Assembly: GCA_937870845.1 (NCBI GenBank)
Contig: CALMZR010000010.1
Location: forward strand, 1-38,447
Length of the DNA stretch: 38,447 bases
Reading direction: 5' to 3'
From: an uncultured Chloroflexota bacterium
GTDB taxonomy: Bacteria; Chloroflexota; Chloroflexia; Thermomicrobiales; UBA6265
A model generated the notes under the pieces. It saw nothing but the letters and a program-made list of their open reading frames with translations, did no database searches and was not told where the DNA came from. Below, piece by piece: positions 7,817 through 16,008 of this stretch; the stretch's first letter is position 1; the number at the start of each line of letters is the position of its first letter. A program made the position numbers and the translations under genes.

Positions 7817-8689
7817 CTACTGGGTCCCGGCTGCTCGTTCGGCGGCCTGGAGGATGGCCCGCCTCGTCAGGCCTTGCGTTACGCGGCGGCGGTACTCTGC
7901 CGACCCGTGCAGGTCGTCGAGCAGCTCGACGCCATCGATGGCGGCGGCCGCCGCGGAGTTGACGGCATTGGCGTCGAGCGTCCTGCCGCGCAGGGCGGAT
8001 TCGACCGCTCTGGCCCGCCAGGCGACCGGCGCGGCGCCGGTGATGCCGATGCGGATGTCGGAGCAGACGCCGTTGTCGAGGACGACGAGCACGCCAACGC
8101 CGACGAGGGCGTAGCCGGAGGCCTGGTTGGCGAGCTTCTGGTAACTCCAGCCGTGGCCCTGGGGCGGGGCGGCGATGCGGACCTCGGTCAGGATCTCGTC
8201 CGGTTGCAGGGCCGTGGTGAGGAAATCGAGGAAGAATTCGCCGGCCGGGATGCGGCGCTCGCCTTGCGGGCCTTTGGCGACGATGGACGCCTCCAGCGCC
8301 AGGATGGCGGCGGGGTAGTCGGCGGCGGCGTCGGCGTGGGCCAGGGCGCCGCCGATGGTGCCGCGGTTCCGGACCTGGCGGTCGCCGACGCGCGAGGCTG
8401 TGTCGGCCAGGAGGGGGACGCGCTCGCGAAGCATGGGGTCGTCGGCGATGGCTTGATGGGTGGTCAGCGCTCCGATGGCGATCTCGGCCCCATCGTCACG
8501 GATGCCCTGCAACTCAGAGATTCGTCCGATGTCGATCAGCAGCTCGGGCTCGGCCAGGCGCAGCTTCATGATCGGGAGGAGGCTGTGGCCGCCGGCGAGG
8601 AGCTTGGCCGAGTCGCCATGCTCGGCGAGGAGGGCAATGGCATCGTCGAGAGTTTCGGCGCGCTCGTAGGCGAACGTGGACGGATTCAT
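7817..8689 (-). CDS. coxM: Molybdenum hydroxylase FAD-binding (medium) subunit, CoxM-like
   Basis: 290 aa. FAD-subunit motifs of the xanthine dehydrogenase/CO dehydrogenase family are visible: LAGGHSLLPIMKLRL (about 31-45) and RNRGTIGGALAHADAAADYP (about 108-127), followed by the C-terminal CO_deh_flav domain (SYQKLANQASGYALVGVGV). The subunit passes electrons from the 2Fe-2S subunit to FAD and on to an acceptor. It starts 4 nt after the coxS stop and is the last gene of a coxG-coxS-coxM unit; no large molybdopterin subunit follows, as the next gene (convergent) is an acyl-CoA dehydrogenase. The name cox marks the family, not a demonstrated CO substrate; an aldehyde or N-heterocycle hydroxylase is equally possible. 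Confidence 0.9.
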   Translation of the reverse strand: MNPSTFAYERAETLDDAIALLAEHGDSAKLLAGGHSLLPIMKLRLAEPELLIDIGRISELQGIRDDGAEIAIGALTTHQAIADDPMLRERVPLLADTASRVGDRQVRNRGTIGGALAHADAAADYPAAILALEASIVAKGPQGERRIPAGEFFLDFLTTALQPDEILTEVRIAAPPQGHGWSYQKLANQASGYALVGVGVLVVLDNGVCSDIRIGITGAAPVAWRARAVESALRGRTLDANAVNSAAAAAIDGVELLDDLHGSAEYRRRVTQGLTRRAILQAAERAAGTQ

Positions 8690-8693
8690 GGCT

Positions 8694-9212
<519 letters not shown>

Positions 9213-9237
9213 GCGAAACCTCCTTGGCGGAGTCGTG

Positions 9238-9306
9238 AGTCGGAGGTCGTGAGTCGTAAGCAAGAACGACTGCCTGCACACGACTCACGACTTACGACCT
9301 CCGACT
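9238..9306. repeat. Strong hairpin repeat of GTCGTGAGTC-type heptads in the coxG-coxS gap
   Basis: Two 23-nt arms (9238-9260 and 9284-9306) form a near-perfect inverted repeat with a 23-nt loop; 13 outer pairs are perfect and two inner positions differ by a purine change. The arms are made of short tandem units of the GTCGTGAGTC / GTCGTAAGTC type. It fills most of the gap between the coxG stop (9309) and the coxS start (9212). It may be an intercistronic processing, stability or attenuation element, or simply an interspersed repeat; the sequence alone does not decide. Confidence 0.7.
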
Positions 9307-9308
9307 TG

Positions 9309-9746
9309 CTATCCGTTCGTTTTCCCTTCGAGGCAGTTGAAGAACTGGCCGACGATCATCTTGGCCGCCGGCTGCATGACGCGGCCGCCGACGCGGGCCA
9401 GGGTGCCGCGGACGTTGGCCTTGCCGGACCAGTGGACGATGGTGCTGTCGCCGTCCGCTTCGAGGCGCATCAGGGCGTCGCCGGAGATCTGGCCGGCCGG
9501 ACCCTTGCCTTCGACGGCCATGCGATAGGAGTTCGGTTCGTCCTTGTCCTGGATCTTGACCTTGCCCTGGTAGGTTCCACGGATGGCGGCGACCCCGATC
9601 TTCATCCGGGCTTCGTACTCTTCCGGACCGACCTCGACCAGCTCCTCGGCTCCCGGCAAGCATTGTTGCAGGATCGTGGGATCGAGCAACAGGCTCCAGA
9701 CGCGCTCGCGAGGCGCCGAAAAGCGGTGCTCCCCGCTCAATTCCAT
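9309..9746 (-). CDS. coxG: CoxG-like SRPBCC-fold protein
   Basis: 145 aa from an ATG at 9746. The CoxG/SRPBCC pattern is clear: MELSGEHRFSAPRERVWSLL, then DPTILQQCLPGAEELVEVGP, then a beta-rich middle and a C-terminal helix (GRVMQPAAKMIVGQFFNCLE). In aerobic CO dehydrogenase systems CoxG is a membrane-anchoring or assembly factor for the Mo enzyme; no C-terminal hydrophobic tail is evident here, so a membrane role is not shown. First gene of the coxG-coxS-coxM unit. The gene diverges from the GSA-type aminotransferase; start sites are about 206 nt apart. The frame is open further upstream (to 10037) but that part is low-complexity and unlike protein. Confidence 0.82.
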   Translation of the reverse strand: MELSGEHRFSAPRERVWSLLLDPTILQQCLPGAEELVEVGPEEYEARMKIGVAAIRGTYQGKVKIQDKDEPNSYRMAVEGKGPAGQISGDALMRLEADGDSTIVHWSGKANVRGTLARVGGRVMQPAAKMIVGQFFNCLEGKTNG

Positions 9747-9951
9747 GTTCCGCGACGCTCCTTGGTAGGCTGTGGTCAGCGCGCGCCGGAGCGGCGGCCA
9801 CAGAATGAGGCAACCCTGGCCGGGAGTGTAGCACGGGCCTGTGCGTGCTCCTGCTTTCGACAGTGACGCGGCGTTCAGCGGATAATCGGGCGGCTTGGCA
9901 CAGAAGGCGCGGCGACGACGCCGGCGCGACAACGGAGAGGAACGACGATCC

Positions 9952-11337
9952 ATGGTCACGGCGAGCCCGGTGCGCATCGATCGCGGCCGCATCGACGAGC
10001 TGACGGCGCGGGAGCAGCAGAAGCTCGACGACCGCACGCGGAAATCTGGCGAAATGTACCAGCGGGCGCGGCGGTCGCTGGCCGGCGGCGTCTCGTCGTC
10101 CTATCAGGTGCGCGAGCCGTGGCCGATCTATCTGGAGAAGGGCCACGGCTCCAAGGTGTGGGACGTCGACGGCAACGAATATGTCGATTTCCACAACGGG
10201 TTCGGCTCGATGGTGCAGGGGCACGCGCACCCGGCGATCGTCGAGGCGGTGCAGAGGCAGGTGGCGCGGGGCACGCACTTCGCGGCCCCGGTCGAGGACG
10301 CCATCGTGGTCGGGGAAGAGTTGGTCAGGCGCTTCGGGCTGCCGCAGTGGCGTTACGTCAACTCCGGCTCCGAAGCGACGATGGACGCCATTCGCATCGC
10401 GCGCGCATACACCGGCCGCGATACGATCGTGAAGATCTTCGGGAGTTACCACGGCCACCACGACTACGCGATGGTTTCGATCTCGGTGCCGTACGAGAAC
10501 ATCGGCGACCCGGACAACTACGCCTCCCTCCCCTATGGGGCGGGCATCCCCAAGGCCGCCTCCGACATGACGATCGCCGTGCCGTTCAACGACGCGGCGG
10601 CGATGGAGCGGCGCGTCCAGCGTCTCTTTGACGAGGGGCGGCCGCCGGCCTGCGTCATCATGGAGCCGGCGATGATGAACCTGGGGGTGGTGCTGCCCGA
10701 GCCTGGCTATCTGGAGGCGGTGCGCGATCTCACCCGGCGGCACGGGGTGGTCCTCATCTTCGACGAGGTCAAGACCGGGCTATGCGTGGCTCCCGGCGGC
10801 GCGACCGAGAAGTTCGGCGTGCTGCCGGATATGGTGACGATGGCCAAGGCGCTCGGCGGCGGCCTCCCCTCGGGAGCCATCGGCGGCAGCGACGAGGTGA
10901 TGGCGGTCGTCAACGATGGCAGCGTCTATCAGGTCGGCACATACAACGGGAACCCGCTGACGATGGCCGCGGCGCGCGCCAGCCTGGAAAAGGTGCTGAC
11001 GCCTGAGGCGTACGAGCATCTCGACATGCTCAACGACCGGCTGATGGCTGGCTGCGACGGTGTGCTGGAGAAGTACAGTCTGCCCGGTTACACCGTCGGC
11101 ATCAGTTCCAAGGGGTGCGTCACCTTCTCCCCGAGCAAGATCACCGACTATGCCTCGTTCATGGCCAACCAGGACAGCGACCTGACCGATCTGGCGTGGC
11201 TCTACATGATGAACCGCGGGGTGTACATGACCCCGGGGCGTGAGGAGGAGTGGACCCTCTCGGTCGCCCACTCGACAGAGGACGCCGACCAGTACATCGT
11301 CGCGTTCGAAGAGATGGCCCACGACCTCGTCGCGTGA
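9952..11337 (+). CDS. Glutamate-1-semialdehyde aminomutase-like class III aminotransferase
   Basis: 461 aa from an ATG at 9952 (AGAGGAA upstream). PLP-enzyme signatures are complete: KVWDVDGNEYVDFHNGFGS, NSGSEATMDAIRIAR, GSYHGHHDYA, LIFDEVKTGLCV (Asp271 to the pyridine N) and MVTMAKALGGGLPSGAIGG with Lys299 as the PLP Schiff-base lysine. It looks like HemL-type aminomutases, but an N-terminal extension of about 35 residues, GYPG-like loop differences and a lack of any heme-gene neighbour argue against calling it hemL. Substrates of such relatives include amino-acid or beta-amino-acid semialdehydes. It stands alone and ends in a terminator. A housekeeping heme role cannot be excluded. Confidence 0.88.
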   Translation: MVTASPVRIDRGRIDELTAREQQKLDDRTRKSGEMYQRARRSLAGGVSSSYQVREPWPIYLEKGHGSKVWDVDGNEYVDFHNGFGSMVQGHAHPAIVEAVQRQVARGTHFAAPVEDAIVVGEELVRRFGLPQWRYVNSGSEATMDAIRIARAYTGRDTIVKIFGSYHGHHDYAMVSISVPYENIGDPDNYASLPYGAGIPKAASDMTIAVPFNDAAAMERRVQRLFDEGRPPACVIMEPAMMNLGVVLPEPGYLEAVRDLTRRHGVVLIFDEVKTGLCVAPGGATEKFGVLPDMVTMAKALGGGLPSGAIGGSDEVMAVVNDGSVYQVGTYNGNPLTMAAARASLEKVLTPEAYEHLDMLNDRLMAGCDGVLEKYSLPGYTVGISSKGCVTFSPSKITDYASFMANQDSDLTDLAWLYMMNRGVYMTPGREEEWTLSVAHSTEDADQYIVAFEEMAHDLVA

Positions 11338-11354
11338 TCGACACCGTGCCGGCT

Positions 11355-11390
11355 GCCCCTCGTCCACATCAATGGGCGAGGGGCCTTTTC
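11355..11390 (+). terminator. Rho-independent terminator after the aminotransferase
   Basis: A 12-bp stem (11355-11366 with 11373-11384; one G-U pair) with a 6-nt loop is followed by CTTTTC and lies 18 nt after the aminotransferase stop. This is a classic intrinsic terminator. Confidence 0.85.
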
Positions 11391-11643
11391 TTGTCGGCGG
11401 CGCGATCCGCGGCGTTGCAAGTCCTCAATCCGATGGTGAAATCGGGACCAATGGGGAAGAAACGCGGTTGAGAGGTGGGGGCAAACTGGACTAGCGTACG
11501 TACAGGCCGGTTCGCGTGGGAGGGCGCGACGTGGCCACGGTCCAGCTCCTGGATCGCCCCCGCCCTCCGCCCCCGGCGCCCGCGCCGCCGGGAGGTTGCC
11601 GCCGGCAGCAATGCCCTCCCACGAGCGGGGAGGGGTGCATCCG
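11391..11643. other. Intergenic stretch upstream of the CAP/SH3b gene
   Basis: About 250 nt with no convincing gene. TTGAGA at 11468-11473 could be a -35 element, but no good -10 follows at the right spacing. A small GTACGTAC palindrome is near 11496-11503. I see no other feature. Confidence 0.4.
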
Positions 11644-12963
11644 ATGCGGCGCGGTTCAGAGTTCGCAATATTCCGATCCATTGCGGGGCGCGTTGCAGCG
11701 GTCGCCGGCGCCCTGATTCTTCTCACGCCAACGGCTGGCGCCGCCCCGTCGGAAGCGCCGCAGCTTGCGGTAATCACCGCGGCCGTCAGCGATGCGGACG
11801 CGTGCGTGGACGAGGAAGAGGTCGCGTTCCTGGCGCTGATCAACGACCATCGCGCCGCCTCGGGGCTGCGCCCCCTGTCGGTTTCCTCGTCGCTCTCGTC
11901 GGCGGCGGCGTACCACAGTATCGACATGGCGGCGAAGGGCTATCTGGCGCACACGCTGCTCGACGGTACGACGGTCGTGCAAAACATGGCCAACTTCGGC
12001 TACGAAGGGGGCACGCACGGGGAGAACATCGCCGCCGGCACGGCCACGGCGGCCGAGGCGATGCAGACCTGGCAGGGGAGCGCCGAGCACAACGCCAACA
12101 TGCTCAACAGCGCCTTCGGGGCCATCGGCATCGGGCGGGCCTACGATCCATCGTCGCAGTACGGCTGGTACTGGACCACGATCTTCGGCGACGTCAGCGA
12201 TGGGCCGGGGTGGCTGTGCGGGGAAGCGGCGCCGCCGAGCAAGACCGTCAGCCTGTTTCAATCGGTCGACGGGGCGATCAGCGCCAGCGACGTGAACCTG
12301 CGCACGGGACCCGCCGCCGACTACGACCTGGTCTCCACCCTGGCGCCGAACACCTCGATGACGGTCACGGGCGGAGAGATCGGCGGTTTTCTTCCGGTGA
12401 AGGTGGACGGGCAGTTCGGCTGGGTCGCCGCCGAGTGGGTCGAGCGGGGGGCCATCACGCTGGAGCAGACGGCCTCAGCCAGCCAACCCGGGACGGCGAC
12501 CGCCATCGATGCGCTCGAGCTATTGAGCACACCCAGCGAGGACGGCGCCACGGTCGGCTCGATCCCCGCCGTGGCCGTCGTGACGTTGACCGGCGAGGCG
12601 CAGGATGGCTTCTTGCGTGTGATCTTCGATGGTCAGGAGGGATGGGCGGACGCGGCGTACCTCGAAGTCGCCGACATCGCCAGCTCGGGCACGACGCTCT
12701 TGCAAGCGGCCGAGGCTCCCGCGCCTGTGGAGAGCGCCAGCGCCGCTCCCACCCTACCCTCCGGTCTGGACGCCAGCCCCGGCGCCGAAGCGATGACGAC
12801 CAACAACGTCAACCTGCGTGCCCAGCCGAGCGCCGACGCGTCGGTCCTCAGCATCGTGCCCGCGGGGAGCGCTGTGACGCTGACCGGATCGCAAGCAAAC
12901 GGGTACGTCAACGTGCGAGCCGCCGGGCAGGCAGGCTGGATCGACGCCCGGTATCTTCAATAG
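11644..12963 (+). CDS. Secreted CAP-domain protein with three SH3b-like domains
   Basis: 439 aa; the ATG at 11644 follows GGGGAGGGG. Residues 1-38 are a signal peptide (RR/basic, then VAAVAGALILLTPTAGA). A CAP/SCP (YkwD-type) domain spans about 45-205: FLALINDHRAASGLRPLSVS, AAAYHSIDMAAKGYLAHTLL, GTHGENIAAG, WQGSAEHNANMLNSAFGAIG and YWTTIFGD, including the His and Glu residues conserved in the family. Then come three SH3b-like repeats (about 212-275, 282-345 and 382-439) with NLRTGPAADYDLVSTL and NVNLRAQPSADASVLS; the second is degenerate. CAP proteins are extracellular and often bind lipids or cell-wall material; SH3b repeats usually bind peptidoglycan. The protein is likely exported and surface-associated. 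Function beyond that is unknown. Confidence 0.9.
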   Translation: MRRGSEFAIFRSIAGRVAAVAGALILLTPTAGAAPSEAPQLAVITAAVSDADACVDEEEVAFLALINDHRAASGLRPLSVSSSLSSAAAYHSIDMAAKGYLAHTLLDGTTVVQNMANFGYEGGTHGENIAAGTATAAEAMQTWQGSAEHNANMLNSAFGAIGIGRAYDPSSQYGWYWTTIFGDVSDGPGWLCGEAAPPSKTVSLFQSVDGAISASDVNLRTGPAADYDLVSTLAPNTSMTVTGGEIGGFLPVKVDGQFGWVAAEWVERGAITLEQTASASQPGTATAIDALELLSTPSEDGATVGSIPAVAVVTLTGEAQDGFLRVIFDGQEGWADAAYLEVADIASSGTTLLQAAEAPAPVESASAAPTLPSGLDASPGAEAMTTNNVNLRAQPSADASVLSIVPAGSAVTLTGSQANGYVNVRAAGQAGWIDARYLQ

Positions 12964-12980
12964 TCGTCAATTGCATTCCG

Positions 12981-13016
12981 CGAACCCCCTCCCAAGATTG
13001 CGGGAGGGGGTTCGCT
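12981..13016 (+). terminator. Terminator-like hairpin after the CAP/SH3b gene
   Basis: A perfect 13-bp stem (12981-12993 with 13002-13014) with an 8-nt loop starts 18 nt after the stop. Only a short T run follows, so it may act as a weak terminator or 3'-end stabiliser. Confidence 0.65.
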
Positions 13017-13100
13017 TGCATGCGCGTGGCGCCTGCCCTTGACGCGGCGGCGCTTGACAGGGACGATTCGCGTCCGGCATACGCGCGCTCGGGGAGACGG

Positions 13101-13928
13101 ATGACGGAAGCTCAAGACGACTACGCGGCGCTGGCGGTCGGGATTTCGCGCTGGCTGCGCTTCCACATGGAGCGGGCCGGCGCGGCGCGGCTCGTGCTGG
13201 GGTTGAGCGGCGGCATTGACTCCGCGGTCGTCTGCGCGCTCTGCACCATGGCCGCTGGTCCCTCGCGGGTGATCGCGGCGATCTTGCCGATCCGGTCTCT
13301 TCCGGGCGACCGCCGCCACGCCGAGAGCGTGGCAAAGGCGTTCGAAGTGATCCCGCGCAGCATCGATCTCGCCCCGGCGTTCGGCGCCTTCGTCGCGGCC
13401 ATGCCCGAAGAGGGCGCATCGGGTCTCGAAGACGGCAATGTCGACGCCGAGACCCAGGACTCCCGTCGGCGGCTGGCGGTCGCCAACGTCAAGCCGCGGC
13501 TGCGCATGGCGGCGCTGTACTACCTCGCCAATCGTTACGACGGGCTGGTGGTGGGGACCGGAAACAAGACGGAGCTGAGCATCGGCTATTTCACCAAGTA
13601 CGGCGACGGCGGCGTCGACCTGCTGCCCCTTGGCGATCTCGACAAGACCGCCGTGCGCGGTCTGGCATGCACGCTTGGCGTGCCGGACCCGGTCATCGCC
13701 AAGGCGCCCTCGGCGGGGCTGTGGGAGGGGCAGACCGACGAGGCCGAAATCGGCCTCTCCTACGCCGACCTCGATCGCGCCCTCGCCCTGCGTGGAGCCG
13801 GCCGCGAATCGGAGATCGATGCGGCGGTCGGGGAGCGGCTCGCGGCGCTCGTCGCCGCCTCCGAGCACAAGCGAACCCCCATTCCCGTCTTCCGCCGAGA
13901 CGAGATCGAGGCCGCTCGCCTCCGCTAG
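13101..13928 (+). CDS. nadE: Ammonia-dependent NAD+ synthetase
   Basis: 275 aa from the ATG at 13101 (GGGGAG 4 nt upstream). It has the PP-loop SGGIDS at 36-41 (LVLGLSGGIDSAVV), then ILPIRS, NVKPRLRMAALYYLAN, GTGNKTELSIGYFTKYGDGG and KAPSAGLWEGQTDEAEIG, all typical NadE motifs. There is no glutaminase domain, so it should use ammonia and ATP to convert deamido-NAD (NaAD) to NAD+, the last step of NAD synthesis. Length fits the family. It is followed after about 37 nt by a membrane protein gene and has no other NAD gene nearby. The call is firm. Confidence 0.95.
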   Translation: MTEAQDDYAALAVGISRWLRFHMERAGAARLVLGLSGGIDSAVVCALCTMAAGPSRVIAAILPIRSLPGDRRHAESVAKAFEVIPRSIDLAPAFGAFVAAMPEEGASGLEDGNVDAETQDSRRRLAVANVKPRLRMAALYYLANRYDGLVVGTGNKTELSIGYFTKYGDGGVDLLPLGDLDKTAVRGLACTLGVPDPVIAKAPSAGLWEGQTDEAEIGLSYADLDRALALRGAGRESEIDAAVGERLAALVAASEHKRTPIPVFRRDEIEAARLR

Positions 13929-13965
13929 CCAACGATTTCTTGCAAGCATTGAAGGGATGACATCG

Positions 13966-14439
13966 GTGAGACGGTTGCTCGCCCAAGCCGAGAGCATCGA
14001 TCCCAAAGCGGTTCTGGCATCGGGTCTCGTCGCTGGCGCGGCGTTCGTGGCAGTCCTCGAAGCGGACTTGCGCCTGACGGGACGGAACGTGGACGACCTC
14101 ATCATTCTCGGTCGCCCGTTCGTGACCGAGCCGCGGCACGCCCGCGCGGTCGGCGGCGCGATCCACGCGATCAACTCGGTCGGGCTTGCCGCGGTCTACG
14201 CGCTCGTCGAGTCGAAGCTGCCGGGTCCACCCTGGTGGCGGGGGGTGCTGTTCGCCAACGCGGAAAACCTGGCGCTCTACCCGATCACGAAGTTCGAGGA
14301 CCACCACCCCGCCGTGCGTGACGGTCAAGTCGATCGATACTTCAATTGGCCGGCCTTCTGGCAGTCGGTTCCTCGCCACGTTGCCTACGGGGCTGTCGTT
14401 GGCGTGCTATACGATCGGCTTCGTTGTCGTCGGATTTGA
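13966..14439 (+). CDS. Hydrophobic membrane protein of unknown function
   Basis: 157 aa from a GTG at 13966 (GAAGGG 9 nt upstream); an ATG at 13957 is in frame but has no room for an RBS. Hydrophobic stretches near residues 15-35 (AVLASGLVAGAAFVAVLEAD), 70-85 (INSVGLAAVYALVE) and 130-150 (HVAYGAVVGVLYDRL) suggest an integral or membrane-associated protein. A polar middle carries NAENLALYPITKFEDHHP and RYFNWPAFWQSVPRH. I do not recognise the family. The TGA is 8 nt from the stop of the antisense pseudogene. It sits downstream of nadE and may be co-transcribed. Confidence 0.7.
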   Translation: MRRLLAQAESIDPKAVLASGLVAGAAFVAVLEADLRLTGRNVDDLIILGRPFVTEPRHARAVGGAIHAINSVGLAAVYALVESKLPGPPWWRGVLFANAENLALYPITKFEDHHPAVRDGQVDRYFNWPAFWQSVPRHVAYGAVVGVLYDRLRCRRI

Positions 14440-14446
14440 TTCTTCG

Positions 14447-14731
14447 CTAATGGGATATGTCGTTCTTGATGGTTGTGGCGGGCGAGGTCGCCGCACCGGC
14501 GAAGAAGAGCCGGTCGGCGATCGGCCGCGCCAGGTCCGCGCGCCGATCCGCAAGACCGGGGACGGCCGCCGCGTACGCCCCGCGGATGTATGGCTCACGC
14601 GCCCATCGCGACACTGCATTGATCTGGAAGCGGAGGACGTCGAGCCCGAGCGCACGGGCCGTCTTCGTCGCCGCAAATCCTGCGGCGCCCGCGCCCACCA
14701 CGACCACGTCGACGCGCGACCACCCTCGCAT
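14447..14731 (-). pseudogene. Internally deleted flavin amine-oxidase remnant
   Basis: About 94 codons. The N-terminal part is an FAD-binding motif, RVDVVVVGAGAAGFAATKTA, and the C-terminal part is the family's end: PYIRGAYAAAVPGLADRRAD, RPIADRLFFAGAATSPAT. An intact flavin amine oxidase of about 430-450 aa has some 350 residues between these parts; here they are joined by about 15 residues (RALGLDVLRFQINAVSRW). The normal FAG-E-AT motif reads FAGAAT, so the Glu is gone. Part of the N-terminal frame upstream (to 14953) does not look like protein. I read this as an internally deleted, dead copy; it cannot form an active enzyme. Its full-length ancestor probably lay here. Confidence 0.8.
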
Positions 14732-14777
14732 CCCTACGACCTCGCTAGCCTGCAACTCGCGGTCAGTAAGAAGAAGC

Positions 14778-15041
14778 TTAAGACTCGCTCGGCGCACGTC
14801 GCGCGCTCTTGTCGAGAGTTCGCTCCACGGTGCCGCTGATCCGTTCGAAGCCGATCCCCATCGTCCGCGCCAGGGCAAAGCTGACGGATCGTCCCCGTGC
14901 GAGGGGTGTGGCACTTTCGGTTTCGACCCAGATCTCCGCGGGGTCGGAGGCATGGATGAATACGCGCTCCGCGGGCAGGTCGCCCTCGACGGGAGGACCC
15001 GGGGCGAGTTGCACGGCCTGCAAGTACACCCTGGTGGTCAT
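14778..15041 (-). CDS. Possible small protein at the 3' end of the broken HAD frame
   Basis: 87 codons from an in-frame ATG at 15041 with GAGGA about 8 nt upstream. It reads TTRVYLQAVQLAPGPPVEGD, then ERVFIHASDPAEIWVETESA, then SFALARTMGIGFERISGTVE. There is no stop between this part and the HAD part, so it could be a C-terminal extension of the HAD protein or a separate gene whose upstream neighbour lost its stop. I recognise no domain. Confidence 0.4.
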   Translation of the reverse strand: MTTRVYLQAVQLAPGPPVEGDLPAERVFIHASDPAEIWVETESATPLARGRSVSFALARTMGIGFERISGTVERTLDKSARRAPSES

Positions 15042-15804
15042 GCGCGCATTCCTCGTCGCATCCGTCGAGTCGTGTGACATGGTACCCGCCGCCTCGGCCG
15101 CTGACGACGCCTGCATGTGCCCAACGGCTTGGATCTCAAGCCACGCCGCCGCCTCCGAGAGACTATTCAGGATAGCGTCGATTGCGACGGCGGGGCTGAG
15201 ATGCCGCGTGTGGGCGTTCGGGACCCAGACGCGTCGCATTCCGGCTCGCAGAGCGGCTTCGAGACCGGCCGGCGCGTCCTCGAACACGAGGCACGACGCG
15301 GGGTTCACCCCAAGCCGACGCGCCGCAAGGAGGAAGAGATCCGGGGCCGGCTTGCCATGCGCCACCTCGTCTCTGGTCACTTCGACGTGGAACAGCCCCA
15401 CCATTCCCACTGCCGCCAGGGCCGCGTCGGCCTGATGGCGGAAACTGGAAGTGGCGATGGCCATGGGGACGCGACGACGCGCGGCCCAGTCGAGGAGATC
15501 GACGGCGCCTGGCATGGCCACGATGCCACCGCGCAACGCTTCGAGCCTGAGGGCGTCGACTGCCGCGACATGCTCATTCAACGGATCGTGGAGCGCATAG
15601 GCCTCGGCGATCACAGCGATCGCTTCGGGGAGCCGCCGGCCCAGCGCTGTCGACGGTGTCGGGCGCCAACTCATGCCCGTGGCTCTGCAAGAAGCGGCGC
15701 AGCGCCAACTCGGAGGCGGGCTCGCTGTCGACGAGCAGGCCGTCCATATCGAAGATCAGCGCCGCGATCGGCTCTTGCACCGATGCTCCAGTTGTGCTCG
15801 ACAT
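14778..15804 (-). pseudogene. HAD-superfamily hydrolase (beta-phosphoglucomutase-like), frame-broken
   Basis: From the ATG at 15804 the first frame gives IAALIFDMDGLLVDSE (nucleophile Asp motif) and the helical start LRRFLQSHGHELAPDTV. The remaining HAD sequence is in another frame from about 15650: LGRRLPEAIAVIAEAYALHD, IATSSFRHQADAAL (motif II), VAHGKPAPDLFLLAARRLG (motif III Lys) and CLVFEDAPAGLEAAL (motif IV). A one-base addition (or two-base loss) near 15640-15655 splits the gene; all catalytic motifs survive. The combined protein is about 230 aa, typical of the DMDG-type phosphatase/mutase subfamily. It then runs without a stop into an about 87-codon extension to 14778. It may be a sequencing error or a recent inactivation, as the motifs are not eroded. 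Confidence 0.75.
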
Positions 15805-16008
15805 GCAATCGCTCCGCGTGGCGCCACTGTCGCCTCTGTATTCTGGAATTCTGACCGCTCGCAATCGGTTCGCCCACGGCCTCATCCTCTGAGCCCTCCG
15901 TGGATACCTGCGGGTCGCGCGAGAGGGTGTGGCGTCCGGGCGCGACGGCGGCGATGATGAGCGCGGGGCCGCCATTCGGGTGAGCCGGGACAATTCTGGA
16001 GAACGGGA

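Noticed and set aside
9292-10743. 483-codon minus ORF over coxG and the aminotransferase start
   Set aside because: Its N-terminal part is antisense to the aminotransferase and its coxG portion is in the wrong frame.
9952-11337. Calling the aminotransferase hemL
   Set aside because: No heme genes are adjacent and the N-terminal extension is atypical; a general GSA-like call is safer.
11475-13100. Upstream part of the 817-codon plus frame leading into nadE
   Set aside because: It is the wrong frame over the CAP/SH3b gene, with a Gly/Arg-rich composition typical of a GC shadow; nadE starts at 13101.
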